Positions 9,676 through 21,538 of a DNA stretch of 64,000 bases are shown piece by piece (within the stretch, counting starts at the first letter, position 1; the number at the start of each line of letters is the position of its first letter). The position numbers and the translations under genes are program-made. Source of the DNA: Trichobilharzia regenti (lineage: Eukaryota > Platyhelminthes > Trematoda > Strigeidida > Schistosomatidae); NCBI GenBank assembly GCA_944472135.2, contig OX235265.1, forward strand, positions 48,519,459-48,583,458. Reading direction: 5' to 3'. The notes below the pieces were generated by a model. That model had not been told where the DNA came from, did not search any database, and was given only the letters and a program-made list of their open reading frames with translations.

Positions 9676-10246
9676 TTTATTTTTAATTTTTATTTATTTT
9701 AGCTTGATTCCACACCACATTTTTGATACAAGTATGGAGTTTTCAGCGCGTGATATCGGTAGCCCGAATTCAACAGACCGACCATTGATATCAGGTGTAC
9801 GTCGGCAGAGGATGGAACCGCTAACCATGTGCATGATCGGTGAGAAAAATAACCTGTCGGTCAAGTCTCATAAACCGTCTATGTCCAGCTCATGCTACCC
9901 TGGGCCTCACGCTGTCCCTCGAAGATTTTCGGAAACGCTTGGTATTAACCGACGCAAAATTCAAAACACTGTTTGGCGGCTCAAGAATTCTTTAGTCTAA
10001 CGCCAGTATATGACCACCAATACTGTTATTACGGAGTAAGGTCTAAGAACAAATGTTACAACAATAAATCGCGATATTACTTCGATAGTTTTTATTCTTC
10101 CTTCTGAACAGCGCCCGATGAGACGATGACTGGTAGATTGGTGACTCCGTGAAAAATATGGGGAAGTTGGGTTAGAGCAAACAACTATGAATCGATCTTT
10201 CAATCTTCAAATACATTGACACAACCACTGTGTTACCGACGCAAAA
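9676..10246 (-). mobile_element. tRNA-derived SINE split by a solo LTR
   Basis: The minus strand would start near 10246 with a tRNA-like head containing CACAGTGGTTG (A-box-like). It is interrupted by an LTR at 9855-10221 and resumes with the B-box-like region (GGTTCCATCC, degenerate). The body ends in an A-rich tail near 9676. A second, uninterrupted copy at 54100-54303 shows the same order with a better B box. The LTR therefore landed between the two internal promoter boxes. Confidence 0.65.
9855..10221 (-). mobile_element. Solo LTR of the gag-only family, inside a SINE
   Basis: A 367-bp copy of the same LTR in reverse orientation. It is flanked by TAACC (9850-9854) and CAACC (10222-10226), a 5-bp duplication with one mismatch. 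The intact SINE at 54.1-54.3 kb reads TAACC at this point, which confirms the target. Confidence 0.88.
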
Positions 10247-10333
10247 TTAATCCGGAAAAAGCATATGCAAACAGGGGAACGGGGAAAATGAGAATGACTA
10301 TGATACAGGAGATGATAAGCGAAATAGTGGAGT

Positions 10334-10705
10334 TGTCAATGTAGTTGAAGATTGAACGATCAATTCATGGTTGTTTGCTCAAACCCAACTTCCCCAATTT
10401 TCGTGAAGGCATCAATCAGCCAGTCATCGTCTCATCGGTCGCTGTTCAGAAAGAAGTCAGGACAAAACCGTCAGAAGTAATATTGTGATTTATTATTGCA
10501 ATATTTGTTCATAGACCTTAGTTGTAAAGCTTAGTTTTAAAGTTGGCTATATGTTGGTGTTAGAATAAATAATTCTCGAGTCGCCAAACTGGGTTCTGGT
10601 TTTTGCGTCCGTTATTACTAAGCGTTTCTGAGAAGCTTCGAGGAACAGCATGAGTCCCAGCGTAGCAAGAGCTGGGCATTAGCGGTTTACGAGACGTGGC
10701 TGACA
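10334..10705 (+). mobile_element. Solo LTR of the gag-only family
   Basis: A 372-bp LTR (TGTCAATG...CTGACA) with a perfect GGAGT duplication at 10329-10333 and 10706-10710. It lies 112 bp from the oppositely oriented solo LTR on its left. Confidence 0.92.
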
Positions 10706-11234
10706 GGAGTGCTTCACAATAAGTGGGACTATGATGGTCCCATTACAGCCAACTATAAGTCGTCTACTATCCGATGGAACAGGCGCAGACTTATCGGTCT
10801 TGCATATTAGTCTAGCCTTCCCTCGAGGCTATCAACTTATGCAGAGGCTTTGAAACCGATGGGAGTGGATTTTTAAAGGTAGTAAACGACAAGGGAAAAG
10901 AAGTTGAGCTGTACCTTTGTCGCTTCTCTGTGTTGATTAGATCCATTAGGGTTACTTCCAAGGACGTCATGATGCCCTTCCGGCAATGCTTCCATGGTTT
11001 GGTACACTATTCTGCACGCTGTAATGAAATCTTTGAGGTTATTCGTTAACTGGGGACATAGAAATCTGGCTGTCGTAATCGGTTGTCACGAGTATGGCAT
11101 TTTTAGTCCAGTGACAGTTTTTAGCATTCCTGTGCCTGAATATTTTTATACGACTATATAGTATATCCGAACGTACGTGATCTCAACTTTTTAAGCTAGG
11201 TTTAGGTGGCTGGAAAGTTCTGGATGGGTCTTTT
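10706..11234. other. No feature recognised
   Basis: About 530 bp with no coding frame or repeat that I can place. Confidence 0.4.
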
Positions 11235-14190
11235 GCATTTAGTATTATTATTCCGAGTGGAATATAGAGCTTCAACAAAACATCTCTACTTTGTTCTGTT
11301 TTCTTCCGTCCTCTCCAATTGAGTCCACGATTGGCTAAACTCTTTCATCTCTTCCTCACATGATCTCCTCCATGTTGCCCTCCCATTGGGATTCTACTCG
11401 AGGGCCTGGCTTGCGGTGTCTTTCGGTAGCCTCCTCAATGTGTGCCTGATTCCTCTCTACTTTCTCCTACATATTTGCTGTGCGATCGGCACTTGGTTTG
11501 TTTGTTTGCAGCCAGATTTCCTCGTTGCTGGTTCTTCCTGGCCATTCTATCTTTAGTATGGAGCGAAGGCAGCTGTTGATGAAAGTCTGCAACATATTTG
11601 AAATCCTATTCGTGACACGCAGCTCCAATTACTTACCTGTATAGGAGAACCGACTTCACACTGGTGCTGAAAATGTGAATATTGATCCTTATGCTGAGAA
11701 CGGAAAATTTCCAAACTGGTTCCAGGTTAATAAAGACGTGCCTGGCCTTTCCGATTCTGACTTTGACATCTTCATTCGTTCTGCCTTTAGTTGAAACGAT
11801 GCTTCTCAGAAGTCTTCGAGTTCGTGCGACGTTAGACATATATCGTCTGCGAAACCCAGATCTTCTAGAGTCTTCCTATCGGTTGTCCAGCGTACTCCTG
11901 ACTCCTCGCCCTCAACACTCTGACGCATGATTCAGTCCACCGCAATTGAGAAAATCGTCGGTGATAATGGGCTGTTAGCTTGTCTTACTCCCGTATGCAC
12001 TTCGAACGCCTAACTGAGTTTTCCGTTGTGGATCTCTTGACATGTGGCATTGTCACATAGCTGTTGAATGGGTTTGACAAAGACTTGGGCACCGCACGCC
12101 ATAATGTTGAAGTGGTTTCTAAATTACTTCTCGTTCAAGCTATTTGTCGAAGGCCTTCTCTAAGTCTATGAAGTTGAGGTAGAGGTTTGACTGCCACTTC
12201 ATGCATTGTTCTGTGATGACGATGAGTAGAGTTGCAATTCGATCACCACATGATTTGCCTTTCCTGAATTCATCTAGTGCCCAGCGGAGTTCTGTATCCA
12301 GTGCATCCTTTATTTTCTCCAGGATGATGTGACATAACATTTTACTTGGCGTAGAGAGAGCACAATTCCACACCAGATAGCTTTTGCACACATCTAACTA
12401 GATGGCACTTCTTTAGCGGTCTGACGACGTAGCCCTTCCTTCAGTCAGTAGGCATCTTTCCTTCTTTCCAAACTTTGTATGGTAGCGGAGTAAGACATCT
12501 GCCGTAATCCCTGGGTCCGTCTTCAGTGCTTAGGGAGGAGTGCAGTCCTGTCCTGCTGTCTTCCCGCACTGCAGTAGTTGATCGCATTCAGGGTTCCTTC
12601 TTTCGTTGAAGGAGTGGTGTCCACTGGCATTTCCCTGTGTGCCGTTGGTGGTAATTCTGGGTGAGTTGCCGGTGATGGTCCATTCAGGATCCTTCAAAGT
12701 GATCAGCCTATTGTTTGATTTGTTTCTTCTTCTTGGTAATCAGGTTTCTTTGAGCATCTTTTATCGGTTTCACTATCTGGGTTGATCTCTTCCAGAATAG
12801 AGGCTTGGTTGTTTGATATGGTGTCCTGATATCTCTTTTGCCCGCGGCCTGCCTGTTCTGCCTCAGTTGTCAGCCAGTGTGTCGTAGAATTGTCGTTTGT
12901 CTTTTCTAGTACTCTTCTTCACATCTTTAATCAGTGCAGTGTATATTATTGAACTCAGTTTATCCTTCTGTTGTCCATCTTTTCATTGAGTCATCTTCTC
13001 TCTCACCATCTTCCTTTCCTCGACTGGCTTCCAGGTATCCAAGGAGAGGCATTCCTTGTCTTGTCTCTTCTTTCTTCTTCGAACAGTTGTACATGTTTCC
13101 TTAAATATCGTTTTCAGAGAGTTTCAGTGTTCTTCCATACAGGCTCCCTCCGTGATTCCACCTAGTGTATCCGACTTTGCTAGGATCTGATATGTAGCGA
13201 CGGCATCCCTTGTGGTTTTTTCCATCAGTTTCCGGATGTTTAAGTTGAATTACAGTGGTCTTCGTTTGCATTCATGGATTTCAGGTTCACCTTGAAGGCT
13301 TCTTGAACTAGATGATCGTCTGAGACCACATCTGCTACCATTCCCAACTTTATGTTCCGCAGGCTGCGTCTCCACTTTTTTAAGAGGTGTTGAGATGAAA
13401 TCTATTTGGTATGTTATATGTCTTCAGGCCAAATCCATGTTGCTTTGTGTATATCCTTGCGTTTGTACACTCTCCCTCCGATTATCAAATCATTGAAAGA
13501 GCAGAAGTCTACGAAGATTTCTCCGCTCTCATTGATTTCGCCGGGCGAGAGCCCTACGACAATGATGAGTTCCCTTCCTGTATTGTCTGCTCCTGGTTAG
13601 GCTGACATTCGTATTACCCTCTAGGATTTTGATGTCGCGATTTCGTATGTTGTCTATTAATATTTGTAGTTCTCTGTAAAAATCCCCCTTCTCTCCCTGT
13701 TCCGCATTGTTTGTAGGTGCGTGTCGTTCAATAATTGTGGCCCTTCTTCCTTCGGAGTTGACTCCTGCTGTCATGATTCTGGATGAAATCGGCACTCACT
13801 GCATTGGGGCTTTGGCTGCCACTGGTGACATCATAATATACACTCCCTCAGTGTGTCCGTGGTTTTCTTTTGGGTGACTGGAGTGAATTATCGACTCCCA
13901 CATTGACACTGTTGTCAGTCCACATCCATTTTATCTGCTTTCACAGATACGCATTACTTCGAAGCCATATCTTCGCATCCTTTTTTGGCTGCCTGCACAG
14001 TACGTTCCACGCACCCATTCTTACTCTTGCTTTCATCGAGAAAAGACACATTGTCTGACTGGCTTCCCGAAGGCTTTCATCAGCCCATGTCATTTAGCCT
14101 CTCCAACTCGGGGGAGGAGTAAGATTTTTATCTGCAGGTTTTGTATTGTAGTATATTTCCTGTGTGCTGAAGTTTCTCTGGCGGTTTGAA
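11235..14190 (-). pseudogene. Decayed RTE-clade LINE ORF2 (endonuclease-RT)
   Basis: Read on the minus strand, broken frames follow RTE ORF2 order. The endonuclease part is at 13795-13529 (HAPTNNAEQ, then RDIKILEGN in place of GDMN). The RT part is at 12391-12140 (RKGKSCGDRIATL, LYLNFIDLEKAFDK). Basic C-terminal sequence ends near 11240. The same protein is better preserved in the element at 26.7-36.4 kb. Numerous stops and frameshifts, and loss of the GDxN catalytic motif, show it is long dead. Confidence 0.75.
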
Positions 14191-15358
14191 AGATTTAGTA
14201 ATGGGTGGTTGCTAGCCCCTCACCTGGTCAAATCTCACGGTCCGGACTACAGGAATTTCTTCATTCATTTTTGTCCCCTTTTAACTCCTGATTTCATGGC
14301 TCAGTGTGCTCGTTTAATCACGAATCTCATTTTATTATGGTTATTCAGTAGCAGACCGACTACAGGATTTGTTCAGAGTCACATGAATGCCTTAACCTGC
14401 TCATATAAACTGAAACTTTTCGCCGTCCCTCCTCTTCTGTTCTTCTGAAAACTATCGTCCCGTCTGTCTTCATGTCGTGTTTATTGGCGCTAGGTGTCAA
14501 CCATATCTAGATTGAGAAGGTAACTGACGTCACAAATCTCAAGCTGACAGAGCTGCGTCGCGTTATCTTCCATATTAGACGCCTGATAGTTGTATGAAGA
14601 CATTTGACGACTTTTTCTTAGCGTAGCGGGTTAATTCGGTGATTATCGATGGTACAATGTCTGGTGTAGGACAGTATCTTACTGGTCCCACAGAATTTTG
14701 TGAACTGGTCTTGTTCGACTCCTTGAGAGCGTCTTTTGTTGGAAGAGTCAGCTCCCCATTGTTATCTAATCACGGTGTTACATCTGTTTGCTGTTCCAGT
14801 ACAGTTCTAGAACTACTGTCGCAGCGCCGTGTATTGCTCCCTATACAGTTCTTCATTATGCACCATTCTTCAAGAGCGTCGTGCAAAGTCTTCGGGCAGC
14901 CGAAATGCAGTAGGGCCGAATGTGGTATGTATGTGACGGGTGTGTTAGCTGGTAGGCCATTAAACAACCAATGGTTTTACCTTTATATGTGGTGCTAGAG
15001 AAAATTGGCATGGACTGATGCATTGTGTTGATTACTGAAGGTCCGCTGCCCTAACATCTCAAGACTGCGGTAGAGGAATGTAAACACTGACGTTGGTAGC
15101 CATTGGCGGGAAACTCGAAGGCGCGAATAGTTCAATCGTGTACAAGTTGGAAGAAGAGGAAAGAATACAAATAAAGTACGTTAAGTTTACTGTAAAACAT
15201 TTATTTATAGAGTTTGTACTAATCTTGAACTTAATTGTCAAACAATACAACTTATTTCTTACAAGTACTGGTGTTTTGGAGTTAAAGTCGAGAAGTAGTT
15301 GTAGTAATTATCGGTTTGGAGAGTCTTCGCAAATAATAGGAACTTAGGGTTAAGTTCC
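14191..15358. other. Unassigned, possibly retroelement-derived
   Basis: The longest frames here (for example 119 codons at 14639-14998, plus) show no family resemblance and are matched by open frames on the other strand. No gene is supported. Confidence 0.35.
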
Positions 15359-15360
15359 TT

Positions 15361-16714
15361 AATAATAATGTATATTCTCATATAAAACATAAATTTACAT
15401 GAAAATGCGTGCCATTTTTACAGGCACGATCAAGTATGATATAATATCAAATCGTAGATTGTCTACAAGTTAATAATGTTTCGACAGTTAAATATTTGAT
15501 ATATATATATAAATACACTCATTGTCTGAACTAGGCTGTATAGTTATTGAATTGTACAATTGTCATCCAGGTTGAGCGGGAAAATCGACTTCGTTTCGTA
15601 TTCATCCCGTGGTTGTCGGTATACGATAACCAACCAATATTGAGGTAAGTACAACGTTTACAAGGGATTGAAAGCTGTTTAGGAAAAGTAAAAGTGCTAA
15701 GGTGGATCAATAAAGTGTAATGAAATGGGTAACTGCAAGTATCACTAATGAATCCATTTGTCAATGTAGTTGAAGATTGAACGATCAATTCATGGTTGTT
15801 TGCTCAAAACGAACTTCCCCAATTTTCGCGGAGGCATCAATACGACAGTCATCGTCTCATCGGTCGCTGTTCAGAAAGAAGTCAGGACAAAACCGTCAGA
15901 AGTAATATTGTGATTTATTATTGTAATATTTGTTCACAGACCTTAGTCATACTTGATTTATATGTTGGTGTAACAATAAAGAATCCTAGAGTCAACAACT
16001 GGTGTTTTGGTGTTTTCGTCCGTTACTACTAAGCGTTTCTGAGAAACTGCAAGGAACAGCGTGAGCCCGAGCGTAGCAAGAGCTGAGCATTAACGGTTTA
16101 CGAGACGTGACTGACAGCATTTATAAAGGAAACTCCCTAGGCTGACAACGTTCATTTGCAATGTATAATGCTTTCTGTACAGTTTGCACTATCATGATGT
16201 CCACTTTTGGTTTTAATACATTTTTCCTCATGCCGGTTTTTTTATTTTATGCCTTTTTGTGCATTTGGTGCACAACCGTACCGTAGAGAGAATAGGAATA
16301 GAATAAGTCGAATCAAATTCATAAAAAGCTATAAAATGTTAGGTTTAATGGAATCTAATGAGGATCAAGTAAAGACGTTATTAGAAAATGAATGAGATAA
16401 GACATTGTGAAGTGGTATTTAAAGATCCGACAATGGACAGCAATTTAGTTTATAAGATGCTCCATAAATCTGTTCAGAGCCCACATGGTCGCATCTCAAC
16501 AATAGGCTGAGTGAATGGTATATATTTAAAGGTAGAAGAATGATCTGTCAAGGCGTTCATTATTATCTTTTTCAAGATAAAGATCTAAGCCCTCATAAAA
16601 ATCAGAAATATCTCGAGCCTTCAAATTGTATATTGCTGTTCCTGCGGAATGGGGCGATTCACCTTAGTGACTCCCTTCATATCTACTGATCAGCTAACGC
16701 CACCCTCCCTCCTT
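15361..16714 (-). repeat. ~1-kb dispersed repeat, family F (copy 1), carrying a solo LTR
   Basis: Apart from the LTR at 15759-16116, this segment matches 39063-40060 in inverted orientation. On the minus strand it ends in an ATT-rich tail next to GTGCCTGTAAAAATGG, as LINE 3' ends do. A 62-codon frame at 16207-16395 is nearly identical in copy 2, but general DNA similarity explains that. Class unknown. Confidence 0.7.
15759..16116 (+). mobile_element. Solo LTR of the gag-only family with a matched empty site
   Basis: A 358-bp LTR. Flanks are CCATT (15754-15758) and GCATT (16117-16121). The paralogous repeat at 39.65 kb lacks the LTR and has a single GATGCATT there, so GCATT is the duplicated target and the left copy carries one substitution. 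Confidence 0.92.
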
Positions 16715-16919
16715 TTTTGATGTTAGGCTCTGAGACTATGATTATTATGGCTACCGCAAATATATTGCTTGGTACCAGACATGTTCGTACCTCATATTCC
16801 ATCTCCCTAGCTTTCTTAATGAGTGCTTCCAATAGGTCTTCGCGTACATCTTTATGAACATTATATATGTATGCATGCGTCCTAATGAACAGATTACTTT
16901 ACAAGAAGTAAAAACCTTG

Positions 16920-17260
16920 ACAACTGTCATTCATTACCACACATAAATCTTGAAATCAACTTTGAGAGGGTCGGCTACATTCAGCAAGCTACTTACAACA
17001 AAATCCGCATGTGCTGTAATAATGTTCCAGGGACAGTATCCGCTAATCCTTTTGGTCTTTTTGAGTTTTGCCGCATACATTCCAGTCTACACCATGTCTC
17101 TCAGCATTTAGGAGTTTCATTCATGACGTTTTGTGCGAACTAAATTTTGTTCTTGCATATCTTGATGATATTCTTGCAGCTAGCCCAGATTGGCAGATTC
17201 ATAGTGACAACCCGTAACAAGCCTTCACCAGGCTTCAAAACAGTCGATGACAGTCAGTAC
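16920..17260 (+). pseudogene. Gypsy RT remnant (5' part of a split pol)
   Basis: One frame reads PFGLFEFCRIHSSLHH and, after shifts, LAYLDDILAAS, the Gypsy RT active-site box (YLDD codons at 17158-17169). It is truncated on both sides and contains stops. RNase H of a Gypsy pol follows on the same strand at 22.9-23.6 kb, so the two are plausibly one element split by later insertions. Confidence 0.65.
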
Positions 17261-17339
17261 CAGACTGACATTTGATCGCTAATTTTTCTGGTATATGTTA
17301 CCAGTAAACATGGCTGGAAAAATACCAGCAATGCAAAAC

Positions 17340-17440
17340 GTTTTAGTGCTAACATTTTTAATAATAATAATAGTATATTCTCATTTTGTACATGAGAGAC
17401 GCCAGTTTACAGGCATCATCAATATGATAAATTACATATA
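17340..17440 (-). repeat. LINE-like 3' tail repeat (copy 1)
   Basis: The minus strand reads GATGATGCCTGTAAACTGGC, then CTCATGTACAAAATGAGAAT, then an ATT-rich tail. The same tail occurs at 47655-47757 and 40380-40460 (plus). It is probably the 3' end of 5'-truncated LINE copies. Confidence 0.6.
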
Positions 17441-17499
17441 CGATTAGCAATCATAATTAATAATAATGTTTTAATAAAATACATATTTTTTGCTACTTG

Positions 17500-17885
17500 T
17501 GTACGACACACCAAATATACAGGCATGGATAAGCATTATATAAATTTCATAAATTTGGTTTATAGTTAATTTACATGGTTGCTGACGTTTCTGTCTTTGG
17601 TTTGTGGGAACAATATGATAACCAGTCATTCAATGGAGCACATCATGAAATATAGGAATATTGACTTCGCATTAACAAAAAAACCCAAGTAAGTTTTAGA
17701 TGGATTAAAAATACTTGGGAAAAAATAAAGCTTGAAGTTATTCCACAATATAACCAGTCATTTAATGGAGCACATCATGAAATATAGGAGTATTGACTTC
17801 GCATTAACAAAAAAACCCAAGTAAGTTTTAGAAGGATTAAAAATACTTGGGAAAAAATAAAGCTTGAAGTAATTCCGAATCTCAT
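17500..17885 (+). repeat. Dispersed repeat family E (copy 1) with internal tandem duplication
   Basis: Recognised by ATATTGACTTCGCATTAAC and AAGCTTGAAGT. Related copies are at 24420-24670 (plus), 37140-37480 (minus) and 43290-43480 (minus). Here a 132-bp segment beginning ACCAGTCA is duplicated in tandem (17621 and 17753) with few differences. Class unknown. Confidence 0.65.
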
Positions 17886-18381
17886 TTTTGATTTATATCC
17901 AAATTGGGAAATAAGAACGAATCGTGACGTTGTATTACAAATTGATACCTTTCCATTGGTATAAGAGTATATTCCACAAATGTAATCCAGGTTGCGTCGT
18001 GGGGAAAGTTAATTCGTTATTAACCAGGCAACTGAAAGATACGGGACCAATAATGTTTGCAGATCATTTGTCATTGTAAATGGTCAAATATCCACATTAT
18101 TCATTCTCATTCAAAAAGTCAAATGGAAGCTGAAATGGTGAGAGAAAAAAGAAGACAAACAACAGCAACGCAAAAGAAAGCAACGGGAGTCCTTAAGGAG
18201 TGATTAATAAATATATACATATATATTCTGTCTAGTAACTATGGTTATTTTTGTTCATTAACTAACTAGTCCCGTTATGCTAACTTTTATATTATGTGTG
18301 AACTAATATTACTGTCCTGTGTAGAAATGTTTATCATCTAGTTCCAATAATATTAAAATTTATAATTGTAGTTTGTTGTAA
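17886..18381. other. Probable 3' UTR of the CR1-like LINE and flank
   Basis: AT-rich, no coding frame. The part next to 18382 is downstream of the RT stop codon on the minus strand. The exact LINE 3' end was not located. Confidence 0.4.
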
Positions 18382-20625
18382 CTACACGTTTAAAGAACTT
18401 AAAATATCTATGTAGGGTGAAAAAGAGGGTGTAAGAGTCAGGCGCAAAAGTGCATTGTCATCTTTGAGCAGTCTGGTGACTGAGGAGATGAACACTGGAA
18501 GTGTGTTTGCATCGCGCACATTAGCTGGTAGTCTATTCCAAATGACTGAAAACTTATTTAAGAAGAAGTTGTACCGCACGTAAGTCTGACAGTGCTCTAT
18601 AGCAGCTAGGTTGTGATGATTTCTAAGATTGTAACTGATGACAGCGGTAGGTTTAGTTATTGGCTCGGAGGAATGCAAGAGAAGATTAGTTAGCTTATAG
18701 TAAAAGATAAGGTTTAGCTTAAGGCGTCTTTTCCAGAGGGGTTCTAATCTTAGTCTTTCGCATCGCTCATGGTATTCCAGACCACTTTCTAAACCAAGAG
18801 TTCTTGAGGTAAACTGCCGTTGCACTCCCTCTAATTTAAGCTTGTCATTTTGTCTGAGTCCGCTAAGAATAAACGGGCAGTATTCTAAGATAGGTCGGAC
18901 ACATACTTTGTATAATAAAACCCTAGTTTCACAACAAAAGAAATTGCGTGTTATGCATCCTATCAGCCTTCGTGCTTTACGTCTGGCATAATCAGTCTGT
19001 TCAGCGAACGTTAGGTTACTAGAGTATCTAATACCGAGATCTACGACTGAGTTGAGCTTAGCTAGTTTTCGCCCATTTATTTCAAGAGTTAGATCAAGTT
19101 TACTGTTGCCGATACAAATCCAGCCGCATTTGTCAATGTTAAAATTTAGACAGGATTCAGCACACCATGTTGCGAGACTACTTAGTTCAAGATGTATTTT
19201 AGTAACCATATCGCTTAATTCATGAGTGTAGCAGGAGTAGACGACTTTGAGGTCGTCAGCATATAGGAATGGTTTACCTGAGGTGAAGCACTTGCAAATG
19301 CTGTTAATGTAGACTGTGAATAAAAGTGGACCTAGGACACTACCTTGCACGACCCCACTTGAGATCTGCCTAGGATGAGACAATACAGATCCAACTTTGG
19401 TTATTTGTACCCTGTTGCTTAGAAATGATTTTAACCAGTTCAGTAATGGGTTGCGAATTCCACAAGAGTACAGCTTCTCAAAGAGAATACTGTGAGATAC
19501 CATGTCAAATGCCCTAGATATATCGAAGTAGAGAACAACGACTAGCTTACGTGCTTCGCGACTACTAGTGATGCAGTTGAAAAAGTCGAAGTGGCAAGTA
19601 ACGCAGGATCTATTTTTGAGAAATCCGTGTTGAGACCTTGTAACAAGATCTTCCCTAATTAGGTAGTCTGACAATTGATCTTTTACAACTTTCTCCATGA
19701 TTCGTGAGATAACTGGGGTTATATTTATGGGTCTGTAATTGCGGACGTTTGCCCTATCACCAGATTTGTAATGTGGAATTATGAAGCTAGTTTTCCACTC
19801 ACTAGGGTAAGTGCCAGTGTCCATAGATATTGAGAAGAATTTAAGAAGTAACAAGGGTATATCACACCCACTGTTTTTGAAAATTATCGAAGCGAGGCCA
19901 TCCGGTCCCGTACTAGTGGAAGGTTTAAGGCTTTTAATTGCTTGTACTATTAACTGATTAGTGAACACAATGCTTTCAAGGGAAGAGATAGTAAGGGGAG
20001 CGGTTTCACCAGGCATATGTGTTTCTAAACTAAAGTTTGCAAACCAATCACTGAAGAGTTCACAGATAGTGGCAGGTTCATTGTAGATTACTTTGTCGTG
20101 AAGTAAGTATGGGATTTCCCTCGCCGACTGCATTCGTTTTTTAAGAAGTGCCGTTAAGTTATAAACTTTGGAGGTACTTTCAAGTGCCGTTAACTCTTCG
20201 TCGAGGTCCTTTTGAGAGCGTAGGCGCTTGATAGATTCAAGAGACTCGTGGATTGAGAGCAATAGTGATATGTCCTTAGTGGAATAGTACTGTTTCTTCA
20301 GCTTCCTTAACTTATTACGGTGTGCCCTTGGAATATATTCAGTTCGGTGTCTACTTAATTTCACTATTTTCTTTGGAGCAACTGTATCTAGACAAAGGGT
20401 AACATTCCTGTAAAACAGGGTTACTAAGGCCTCCAGGGAGTCAGTGGTAAAATAGTCATCCCATTGACAGAGTCGAATAAGTTCTTGGACTAATCCCCAG
20501 TCTGTATATTTGTAACTACGACATATTGTGCTTCCTGAGTCTTGTTTGTTTCCTGTATTTAGTGGTGAGAAAGGCAGAGAGCAGAGTACCATTCTATGGT
20601 CACTACTGGAAAATCTATTACCAAC
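18382..20625 (-). pseudogene. CR1-like LINE ORF2, reverse transcriptase part (element B)
   Basis: A ~740-codon open frame. RT motifs in order are STGPDGLASIIF, NYRPINITP, SQHGFLKNRSC, LYFDISRAFDMVSH, GVVQGSVLGPLLF and the active site FLYADDLKVVY, then VVDLGIRYSSNLTF and a C-terminal IWNRLPANVRDA region typical of CR1/Jockey-group LINEs. It would copy element RNA at a nicked target. It is joined to the endonuclease upstream by a one-base frameshift near 20620-20627: the endonuclease SDH motif (SSSDHRM) lies in the RT frame. Apart from that shift the RT is open to its stop at 18382. Confidence 0.88.
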
Positions 20626-21357
20626 ATAGTGGATACTGGGATTGTGTCATGACAAAAAACAAGGTCCAACATGTTGTCACCACGAGTAGGTGTCTGGACG
20701 TGTTGTTGCCATCCATAACAGTCTATAGTGGCAAGTAATTCGTCGAAGCGTTGGGGGCCGGAACTAGTTAGCCAATTGACTTCTGGAAGATTGAAGTCCC
20801 CTGCAATTATTTTGTAATTAGCACTAAACGAGGATGCGTGTGCAAACGATTTAGCTAATAACGCATCAGTTTCTTTTGTTGAGCTTGGTGCTCGATAAAC
20901 ACAGCCTATGAGAAGTTTGTACTTATCTCCATGTAAGACAACCCAGAGTGAGTCAGGTACATTATTCATTGTTTCATCTTCCACCTTACTGACTACAAAT
21001 GAGTTATGTATATATATGAGACATCCTCCACCACGCTTGCAATCTCTGTTTGCACGGTGTACAGTGTAATCATCGATACCTATATGCACATCAAGTACAG
21101 AGGATGAGCACCATGACTCAGTAATCAGAGCTACAGTAGGCTTGGCGACTAATAATAATGTCCTTAGTTCAGATATCTTATTGATTAAGGAACGTGCATT
21201 AATTAGCAATATCGTGAATAAGTCACGGGATACTACAAACTGGCTTAAAATGTCACCATAACCTAAATCTATTTGTGCGTCAGCACCGCAAGAATTTATG
21301 AATGAAAAGGAGGTCGGACTGGGTGTCTGTACATCGGGTTGGTGTGCAATGAGGTGG
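20559..21357 (-). pseudogene. CR1-like LINE ORF2, AP-endonuclease part (element B)
   Basis: The frame is open from about 21357. APE-type endonuclease motifs are LINARSLINKISELR (Asn), ALITESWC (Glu), IAGDFNLPEVNW (Asp/Asn) and NMLDLVFCH (Asp). The final SDH motif is present but one frame away. This enzyme would nick target DNA to prime reverse transcription. It lies between ORF1 (21539-22762) and the RT part, in the normal order. Confidence 0.85.
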
Positions 21358-21538
21358 TCCTAGGTGCCATGGGTCGTACCAGTGATTCGGGACACCTGGA
21401 AAATTTACCATGTGTTCCTGGATATAAGGGTAGTACAGGTTGGGCCTAGGTTGACGGTTAAAAGGCATAGCATCAAAGGTCTACCCATCCAACTGCTATT
21501 CGTCATACCGGTACACACCTTCGGGTTGTTTTTATAAC

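Noticed and set aside
14639..14998. A 119-codon plus-strand gene
   Set aside because: No domain, no regulatory context and comparable open frames on the opposite strand.
16207..16395. A conserved 62-codon protein (also at 39383-39571, minus)
   Set aside because: The identity is explained by the 1-kb DNA repeat; nothing shows selection on the frame.
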